Source: Erpobdella octoculata (lineage: Eukaryota; Annelida; Clitellata; Hirudinida; Erpobdellidae). From it: a DNA stretch of 64,000 nucleotides. This document shows positions 56,093 through 64,000 of this stretch, one piece after another. Made by a program: the position numbers and the translations under genes. Where the stretch lies: contig OZ022240.1 in the NCBI GenBank assembly GCA_963978895.1, positions 11,629,807 through 11,693,806 on the forward strand, given 5' to 3'. The notes under the pieces are model-generated. The model worked only from the letters and a program-made list of their open reading frames with translations. It ran no database searches and was not told the origin of the DNA. Position 1 is the stretch's first letter, and each line of letters begins with the position of its first letter.

Positions 56093-57235
56093 TCAGCAGT
56101 CTCGAGGACGTTGGCTCATGGCTGACAAACCAGTGGAGCACTGTTCGACCGCGTCCAACGCTTCAATATGGTTGGTAGATGGAGGAAAGGAAACAGGACC
56201 ACAAACTGGGCCGTTGTCGTATTGGTCGCAAGGATGATCATAACTGTGATAAGATACATTTGTAGTCTTGGTTGGCGAACTCCTAGTACGGAGTTCAGAT
56301 AAGTCAGAAAAGGAGAGGCGAGGTGTGACAAAAGGAGAATGCGGGAGAACAGTGAATAGCGGGGTCCTTGGCATGTCGGCAGGTCACAGTTCGGTTGCAT
56401 TTGAAACATCGATACAGTTGGTAGGGTCTATTTCGTTGGCAGCGTCTATTGCGTTGGCAGACAAAGGAGATAAAACTCGACGAGAAATGGAACCGTTGTC
56501 GTACTGGTAACAAGGATGGTCGTAACTGTAATGGAAAACACCTGTAGTTTTGGTTGCCGAACTCCTAGTACGGAGTACAGATAAATCTGAGAGCAAGAGA
56601 CGAGGTGTGACAAAGGGAGAAAGCGGGAGAACAGTCGATGGTGAGGCCTGTGGCATATCACCATTCACCGGGTTCGAAGAAGGCCGGCAGATGGCCGACG
56701 GATCGATAAAACGCACAGAACTGGCAGACGGAGGACCAGTAGGCCGATCACAGTTTGGCAAACCACCAATTTCAATAAGGTTAGCATGGTCCATTGCGCC
56801 GGTGGACGGAGCACAGGAAACCGGATCACAACGTGGGCTCTTGCTATGCCATTCAAGTGCATGATCGTTCAATATGCAAGTGTTGGGGGCAACAGCGGAT
56901 GACGAGCCCTGCGGCACACCAACGCTGTGGCACTGCAAGTGGTGCCTATTGTTGAATAGTTTAAGGGTCCGTCCAAAGTGGTCATCTTGGACGTTTAGTA
57001 TTGGTTTATCCCGGACAATGTAGAGGGCCTCGGCAATTTTTAATCGAGAGGGGTCGGCCTCGTGATGGAGAATAACAGTGTTATCGACGAGTGTTTGTCT
57101 GTTGAGTTTTGTGTTGTGAGCCAGTTGCGAATGCGTTGTAATACTGCCACCCTGTAAATGCATAGTAACCCGGCGGGAGAGCGTAGTACGTGTCTGGCCA
57201 ATGTAGGTAGCAATGACATCATGCGGTGCAGGACA
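56093..57235 (-). pseudogene. PLE GIY-YIG endonuclease with duplicated tail, family MANKAET
   Basis: Minus strand. It begins at a palindromic TA junction, then RCPAPHDVIATYIGQTRTTL and SRRVTMH (GIY-YIG core with YIG and Arg), and IAEALYIVRDKPILNVQDDH. A long Ser/Pro-rich tail follows. An in-frame TGA at about 56381 ends the main frame, but the same frame continues another 95 codons. This second part repeats the preceding tail: a 282-bp unit (56100-56380 against 56383-56665) is duplicated. So either the protein ends at 56381 or the stop arose after the duplication. 55647-56092 is the 3' untranslated region. Confidence 0.75.
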
Positions 57236-57267
57236 CCTTAGGGTATATATATATATATACCCTAAGG
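57236..57267. repeat. 32-bp perfect palindrome at a PLE junction
   Basis: CCTTAGGG, (TA)8, CCCTAAGG. The right half is the end of a family C terminal repeat (minus), the left half joins the GIY-YIG element. Confidence 0.9.
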
Positions 57268-57420
57268 CACGCTCCATTAAAAATAATGGCCCATTTTGCG
57301 TTTATCAGTTTTCGCGACAAAGCCTCAATAAATCGTAACTTAGAAGACGAAAGACAATTTTTGATGTCAGATAGGGCGGAAGTTGTTATTAAAAGCCATT
57401 TCCTGATATCATTAATAATC
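57260..57420 (-). mobile_element. PLE terminal repeat, family C, left inverted arm
   Basis: Minus-strand family C peptide (KLINAKWAIIFNGACLKE-type region in reverse). The arm is matched in inverse orientation by 57607-57628 and 57855-57960, but lacks the hammerhead segment (57629-57854 of the right arm). Confidence 0.65.
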
Positions 57421-57430
57421 CTAATATTTA

Positions 57431-57485
57431 TCTATCGGTATCTTTTTTATCTCGTCGAAAACGAGATAAAAAAGATACCGATAGA
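57431..57485. repeat. Perfect 25-bp inverted repeat with 5-base loop
   Basis: Arms 57431-57455 and 57461-57485 (TCTATCGGTATC...TCTCGT and its exact complement), loop CGAAA. It sits between the two inverted family C arms. Confidence 0.92.
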
Positions 57486-57606
57486 GATTGATTCTTCATT
57501 CCTTTCCTATACCGTATAACAATAGTTATATTTTATTTATAGTTACAAACCTCATTTTACCATATATTACTAAATATTTTCAATAATTTCTCATTTCACC
57601 TTTTAA

Positions 57607-57985
57607 AATAACAACTTTCGCCCTATCATAGCAACATACTTACTGACTACACCTGCTTCCATTCATGTTACCTAAGTTGTTTACATTTCAGTTGTGCCCT
57701 TCGACGTTTTGATTTCTGTTCTGTTTTTTGCATTTATAGTACGTGGTACGTTCATTTTATTTTGTTAAACAGTTACTTTATTTTCGGGCTCTGAGGATGG
57801 AAAAAAGTTTTCCGAAACTGCAGTCAGCCCATGTCCAGTTAATAATAAAATGACTGACATCAAAAATTGTCTTTCGTCTTCTAAGTAACGATTTATTGAG
57901 GCTTTGTCGCGAAAACTGATAAACGCAAAATGGGCCATTATTTTTAATGGAGCGTGCCTTAAGGAAAATATCACGCCAAAATACG
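57607..57985 (+). mobile_element. PLE terminal repeat, family C, right arm
   Basis: Plus strand with an intact hammerhead at 57786. The terminal-repeat peptide (frame at 57904: [30 protein letters not shown]) runs into the TA tract. The ATG in the ribozyme opens an 18-codon frame (MEKSFPKLQSAHVQLIIK), not the long one. Confidence 0.7.
57786..57830 (+). ncRNA. Hammerhead ribozyme, family C
   Basis: Stem I GGGCT/AGCCC (57786-57790, 57826-57830). The core is CTGAGGA. Stem II GGAAAA/TTTTCC is 6 bp, then GAAA. Stem III is ACT/AGT, triplet GTC at 57823-57825. All conserved bases are present. Confidence 0.9.
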
Positions 57986-57987
57986 TT

Positions 57988-58167
<180 letters not shown>

Positions 58168-58268
58168 TAACTCCCCCTCAAAACGAAGATGTTGAACAGT
58201 CTTTCAATATCTTAAATGTTATCTTTCACAATACTGGATGAAAAATGGGTGTTCGTTCGTCGACGTAT

Positions 58269-59015
58269 CTTGGGTCTGACGCTGACAAGGGTCGTGAAGT
58301 ACGCCAGGAGTTCCCCGTGTTCTACAAAAATCAAATGAATCTCAATTACAGAATTGATGAAAGTATTATAAAGAAGATAATAAAAAAGGAAGTTTCTGTT
58401 ATAGACCCCGTCAGGAATAAACTGGGTTTATATATTTATTACAAAAACTTGAAACTTTTCAATTTGGTCATCAAGAATGATAGAACAAGTATCACTGACC
58501 CGTTGCAACAAAGTCACGTGGTGTACCATTTCAAATGTTCTATTCCACATTGTAAGGTGGATACATGCATTGGTCACACTACCACTACGTTGTCAAGGAG
58601 GCTCACGATGCATCTCCAGTTTGGGAGTATTCTTAATCATTATGAGTGTATTCATTTGAAAAAGCTAACACGAAAAGAACTTGAAGAAGGTGTTTCGATT
58701 TTAACAAGTGAATCCGACTCTTTCCGGCTGAAAATTAAAGAGGCTCTCTATATCTTATTAATGAGACCCGCAATTAATACACAATTTGATAAATTTCCAC
58801 AGATTCTCCACTTATTCGGTGTCAAAGAAAGCAATATGCATCGGTTACCCTGTATTCCTTCTAACGACGAGGATAACATAAATGATGATACTTCTGACTC
58901 GTCCTCTGACACAAATACTTTGGCTGTTGAGGCTGCTCCTGACGAATCTCATTGTAATGTATCTGAGGAAATTCTTGTCTCTTCTAATATAACACAGCGA
59001 AAGCGCAAAAATTGA
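58269..59015 (+). pseudogene. PLE family A, copy 2, 5'-truncated GIY-YIG endonuclease
   Basis: Nearly identical to 1876-2624 (a few amino acid changes). The YIG motif tyrosine is replaced: DTCIGHTTTT here against DTYIGHTTTT in copy 1, a predicted loss of a GIY-YIG active-site residue. The rest of the domain (LSRRLTMH and the acidic tail) is intact. The element begins abruptly at 58269, right after an LTR-like fragment. The frame shown by an upstream ATG at 58245 is a chance fusion. Confidence 0.85.
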
Positions 59016-59158
59016 TTTCCAATAGTATAAATTTTATATTCTTTTGATTTGATAGGTAGAGTGTTTTTTCGTTTTTTCTTTTGTTAGTGTGCTAATTCTT
59101 TGACAATTTCGGTTCTTTCTGTTTGTTTACTTTTCTCGTTTTACGTTTGACCCTGAGG

Positions 59159-59511
<353 letters not shown>

Positions 59512-60002
59512 CTAACGCGACTCTTGATGTTTCCAATGTTAATGAATTCTATGACATCGGTAAATGTTGCTCTGTTGATCTGTTTCATTCACTTGATAAT
59601 TCTCTTGAGACTGATTCACCGGATGAGTTTCAGCTTGATATGTATAAAACAAACATTCCTGACGTTTTGGACGCATGCTCTTTTTCGCAATATTTCGATA
59701 CAACGCAAGATCCGTCATCTAAAGATACTTTAGAAAATATCCTCACAAAAAGTCCTTGTTCTTTCACGACCGTTGTTGATGACTTGGATCAACCTGTTAG
59801 TCCTGATGATACCGCGCGCACCTGTGTCGAATAAGAATGTCCGATTGATGACAATTGTTCGTACTCATCCAGTTCCTTCCTCCATTTACTTTCAAACAAG
59901 AACATCACGGTTCGACGAAAGCGGAGATATTCTTGATTTTATTTATTTAAATATCTTATGTAATTTCGACTTAATTTAATCATTTATTATCATAATACTT
60001 GC

Positions 60003-60038
<36 letters not shown>

Positions 60039-60235
60039 TGTTACTATTATTTTATCCTTTAATTAAACGTTTTTAATTATACTTATTTTATCCTCATAAC
60101 TCCAGTCTATTTTATGTACGTTAATTTAATTACAGTGTCTAAATTTGATTATTTTTATTAATATCCTTCTATTAAGATAATTCCATGAGGATATTAGTTT
60201 ATTTGTCTATTTAGTTATTACATGTTTTCTTATAG
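59512..60235 (+). pseudogene. PLE family MAKAET, C-terminal tail and 3' untranslated region
   Basis: The frame opens directly out of the TA tract ([17 protein letters not shown] ... DDTARTCVE, stop at about 59834) and is acidic and serine-rich, like other PLE tails. The untranslated part (60145-60235) matches 3500-3577 in reverse orientation, which sits upstream of the MAKAET hammerhead. An ATT trinucleotide repeat is at 60008-60046. The element breaks off before its ribozyme. Confidence 0.6.
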
Positions 60236-60239
60236 ACTG

Positions 60240-62454
60240 GTAGATCTAGCAGTTTTTCGAGGCAACATGGGAAATTTTAATAGACAAGCCAATTTTTATA
60301 CCATTCAATAGAGAATATGTTGTAGAATGTCTGTATGAAGATACCACGAATGAGCAGTTATGGTACTCTAGTTATTAATGATATTAGGCGTACTCTTTTG
60401 TCTCATTACGTAAGACAATGTCACGTTACGCGCAGTAACATATTTACAAGCTCAGCCAATAAGAGTTCAATAAAGGCTCGTCTTCTATGCTATATTTGCG
60501 TCGTCTTTGTATTCATTTTGCATTGCCGGTTTTATTGCCGGTTTTATCGCGCCTGTATGAAAAAACTGTTAAAATCGATGAGATACTACTATTTTAATTA
60601 GGCTTGCCCAAAATTAGTCTTTGTTTTTGGATGTATTTATTCTTTAAATTGGCAAAAAAGTTGATGCTCTTAAAACAGTTTTGAAGGTACTTGTATATGC
60701 TTATAAATTTTGCTGTGACAAAGTTTAAGATAACTGACTTTATATTAGTGGTCTTGTAAATAATATCTATTATTATCTATAATAGTGAAATATGTGTAAA
60801 TGTCAGAGTTGGCCAATGTGAGCAGTTATTACATTTTATTTAAAGTGATATATAGAAACTTATCAAGTTCTTAAGAAAATGTCTTCTTTGTTCTGCAAGG
60901 TTTTGATGCTTATTAAAATAGCTCTTGTATATTTCCTCCAGTTACATGTCTATTATTGTTGTAACAAGTTCTTCTGCACATGAGGATATTGCTAAGCATT
61001 GTCTCAATGTCAAAACTGTTTGCTTGTGTGTTAAAATAAACAGCAAACAATTTGACTATGATATGATGTGCATTATTTATCTCCTCATAAAAATACTCAT
61101 AATCTACACTTCCCAGTTTACTTCAGCCAGCACGACAAAAGTTGCTAACAGTGTCTCTGAATTGAATTAAAATTTGACAATGTTTAAAGTGGTGTTAGTC
61201 AGTGTTTAGTGTTTAGAATGTCTTTTCGGAAGCACTGAAGTGTCACAGCCAATGTAACAGCAGCTGGCAAACCATTCTCAATCTGGCAACCCCGAACCTT
61301 CTGTCTACAGCACTCTTGATATGTGTGGTGGACACAAGAAGTAAAGTCGTGGATGAAGATCTGACTCTTCTGCTCGACTGAATTGTGCTCAATATTATGA
61401 TTTTTGAAGCTAGATAACAGTTATTATTATAATTATTTAATAAGTTGAAAGTACTTTGTATAAGTACTTTGTTTTTAGAATTAAAATTTATGTTGTTCTA
61501 AACACCAGTGTTTGATAAATTTCTTGTCTTTAAGATGTTTGAGCATGTTCATTTAAAAAGTGGTACGATTCCCATAACCGGCACCCCCTTCAGCTATTTT
61601 CAAATAAGGTTGTGCTTTCAGGTTGTATTGCTTTTTAAATACTGGAGAATTTCGAAAACGTAGACTAGTTGAGTGTACATAATCGTTTATACAGAGGAGT
61701 TAAACTAGTTTAAGAGTTTAAGCATTTGATAATCAACAACATTCTTCGGGCAGCTCCATAAGCAAACGGAAAATAAAAGTTTTGTTAAAAAATATAGAAA
61801 TAAATAACTAAACTGTTTTATGAGCATTTGAGCGTAAGATGTTTAAATTTCGTGGAGATAATTTGTAAATTAAGCGTCACTTTTTACGCAGAAATAGAAA
61901 AAGCTGGCTTTTGATTGGTTGGCGCTAATAAACAGATTCGCGAGTTTTGAGCAACTTCTTTTGCTAATAAATTTTTTTAGGGACTGATCTGTGTCTGGTA
62001 TCTCTTTCCAGCTCTTAATTATAACAAATTATAATTTAATGTACTTTTTGGCTTGTCTATTAAAATTTCCGTACCAAAAGCTAAATCTACCAAGCTTTGT
62101 CTTTGTATTCACTCTGGACTGCCGGTCCGTTTTATCGCGTTTTACGTTTGAATTCGATTTCTCTTAAAAATATCAACGTTTTATTTAAGCGGTGATTTTG
62201 ATTAGAACGATTTTGGATTTTTAGCAGCTATTATTTTTCAATTAGGACGTTGTATGTAACCGTTGTAAAAAATAGTTGTAGCATAGTTAGCATAGTACAT
62301 AGTTTTCTCTTCAGTCTTTTGTCACTCTGGTATTGCTTTTAATTTCTTTATTTGTGTTATAATTATAACATCTATTAGGTTTGGTTAGGGTTAGGTTTGT
62401 AGTTATTACATCTATTTCATGTAACATCTAAATTAAACTATAATTATTATTGCA
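60240..62454. other. AT-rich region without recognised gene
   Basis: Two short related blocks, 60495-60560 and 62095-62150 (GTCTTTGTATTCA...TGCCGGT...TTTTATCGCG), suggest an old dispersed repeat. Other open frames (60335-60601, 60925-61170) show no domain. 61252-61382 is open after a possible acceptor, but I found no supporting homology. Confidence 0.35.
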
Positions 62455-63062
62455 ATGGAGTGTGTTGTGTGTAGATCTGTTTCTGAGGAAAAACTGAAAA
62501 TAATGAGACAAGATGGGAAAGCTTCTTTATTGAATTCCGCAATTGTTATTGGAGATACAATTTTAATTAACAGTTTAACTTGTATGAATGTGGATGTTTA
62601 TATACATAAGTCTTGCCAGTTAAAAGTAAATAACAAAGCAAAAAGAAATGACCAGTCTCAGTCTTGTTCTAGCTCCAATAAAAAAAATTTAAGATCTAAG
62701 TGTATATTTGAATGGAAAAAATTGTTTTTTTGTGTGGATTAAGTATACTCTATAGCTGTACTAATTCAAACAAAACACGTTTAGTGAGTACTTTAGAAAT
62801 TAAGGATAAAATTAAGTCAATTTGTAATATTAGAGGTGATGATTGGAGTAATGAGATTTTAGGAAGAATTAATAGTTGTGCTGATTTACCAGCAGTGGAG
62901 GCTCGGTATCATGCAAGGTGTCACTTAAATTTATTTAGGGGATTTGTTAGGCCTTTTTCCGCGGTCCATAATGTAAATCAAAGAAATTTAAATCTTGAAA
63001 GTCGAAAATATTTTTATGATGGGCCTGTGCATTTCAAATGTTGCACTTTGTTGTTTTGCTGA
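62455..63062 (+). pseudogene. Uncharacterised Cys/His-rich protein, one frameshift
   Basis: Starts MECVVCRSVSEEKLKIM (CxxC pair) and has YIHKSCQLKV. After a frameshift near 62712-62740 (poly-T), the second frame continues FLCGLSILYS, IKSICNIRGDDWSNEILGRI, and NSCADLPAVEARYHARCHLN. The pattern C..R.D.W...I..R....DLPA.EARYH..C is one I recall from uncharacterised, often transposon-linked proteins of marine invertebrates, but I cannot name the family. About 200 aa in total. The Cys/His layout suggests a zinc-binding module. A splice site instead of a frameshift is possible. Confidence 0.5.
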
Positions 63063-64000
63063 AAATGGGCTTATTATAATTTTTTACAGGAAACATTTCA
63101 TTATAAAAATGCTAAAATTATATTACTGAATAATAATTCTTTTGCCAGACTGAGTAGATTAGTAGTTTATAATAGTATATACACAGGGGTGACCCCTGAC
63201 CCTGTTTTGTAAGCTAGAATCCGCTATATTAACATTTAACAACTTTTTACTTAGTACCTAAATTGTATTAAATTGAAATGTACTGATCGTAATGAAATGT
63301 ATTTTATAATTTGAAAAATACCATTAAATTCAAAGTGTCAAATTCAATGAAAAGGCTGCTTAAAAACCAATTTTCTCAGAATCCTTTTGTTTTGGCATTT
63401 TCAGTTTGTCAGCTTCTGCTGACTTTGCCTCTGCGAACATTGACGAGAACCATTTCTTTTGTTTGTGTTTTTTTGGTTCAACATTACGTCTATCTTTTCT
63501 GCAGTTTGGAATGCTAATCTCCAATGTGGTATTTATTAAGTACCTAATGACAATTCAACACTGACTGCAACTGAATTACTTTTCTCTAGTTTGGAATACA
63601 AATCTCCAATGTGGTATTTATTAAGTACCTAAGTACAATTTAATACTGAGTGCAACTGAATGCTTTTCTCCAGTGTGGATTACACATTACAGTGTGGATT
63701 ATGTGACATTTAGCAATTAAGAACAGTTCAACACTAACTGCATCTGATTGACTATCTCCCAGTGTGGATTACATCATTACAATGTGAAAGTTACTTCCTA
63801 AGGAAAAACATTATTCTACAATTTCATACTTTAATAGGAGAAAAAGTTGAAAAACTCTTTTCTATTATCTAATGTGTAATTTTTTCATATTGATGAACGA
63901 TGATTGACGAATATTAGTTAAGGTACCTTTTTGTCCTCTTTCCAAAAAAATCGTCTATTTTTTGGGGTGCTTTAGCACGCTTCATCATAAAATTTTCTAC
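63063..64000. repeat. AT-rich flank with an approximately 85-bp tandem repeat
   Basis: From about 63505 to 63790, three to four degenerate units share (C/A)TCCAATGTGG(T)ATTTATTAAG, TACCTAA, CAATTCAACACTGACTGCAA and CTGAAT, the first two being closest. The rest shows no gene. Confidence 0.6.

Noticed and set aside
61252..61382. Last exon of the CCDC28-like gene
   Set aside because: It could be spliced in phase, but the exon at 40755 fits CCDC28 in sequence and length and has a 68-bp intron, so the distant one is not needed.

Overview
This is a piece of a large, AT-rich animal genome, most likely an invertebrate. The evidence is spliced introns with GT..AG borders, a metazoan CCDC28-like gene, tRNA-derived SINEs and a dense mix of eukaryotic transposons. 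There is no bacterial operon structure. I cannot name the species. Most of the 64 kb is transposable elements at different stages of decay, joined by long (TA)n and (TATG)n microsatellites.

The one host gene I can place with confidence is a CCDC28-like coiled-coil gene on the + strand. Its coding exons are at 8774-8917, 30178-30277, 30341-30392, 40664-40686 and 40755-40797 (stop), with a possible extra exon at 30455-30502. Splice phases agree at every join and the deduced C-terminus lines up with vertebrate CCDC28 almost without gaps. Two introns (plus a third if the extra exon is real) are only 62-68 bp. The others have grown to about 21 kb and 10 kb by stacked transposon insertions. The 5' exons were not found. 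At 62455-63062 there is a frameshifted, cysteine/histidine-bearing ORF of an uncharacterised type, and at 52161-52252 a truncated THAP finger.

Layout: 0.8-7 kb, Penelope-like elements (PLEs). 10.3-13.1 kb, a hAT element containing a piggyBac element. 13.7-14.3 kb, a SINE and a Helitron 3' end. 14.6-20.2 kb, an interspersed repeat split by a Ty3/Gypsy element that lost its integrase. 20.3-22.3 kb, a hAT. 22.5-26.9 kb, a young Ty3/Gypsy element with internal deletion. 27-30.1 kb, two LINE remnants and short Helitron-like ends. 30.6-39.8 kb, two related Ty3/Gypsy elements around a hAT relic. 41.4-43.5 kb, a PIF1 helicase fragment and a hAT. 45-48 kb, a decayed Ty3/Gypsy and a CR1/L2-like LINE tail. 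48-50.6 kb, a PLE piece cut by a terminal-inverted-repeat element. 51-60.2 kb, a second PLE cluster with a gag-only LTR element.

The most striking signal is a set of fourteen hammerhead-ribozyme motifs, one per PLE terminal repeat, from several diverged families. In all of them the last A of the CUGANGA core is the A of an ATG. In most families this ATG opens the reading frame of the terminal-repeat peptide (Met-Ala-x-Ala-Glu-Thr type), so the ribozyme and the protein start share the same bases. The terminal-repeat reading frame then runs into a (TA)n tract, and the next 5'-truncated PLE often begins on the far side of that tract.
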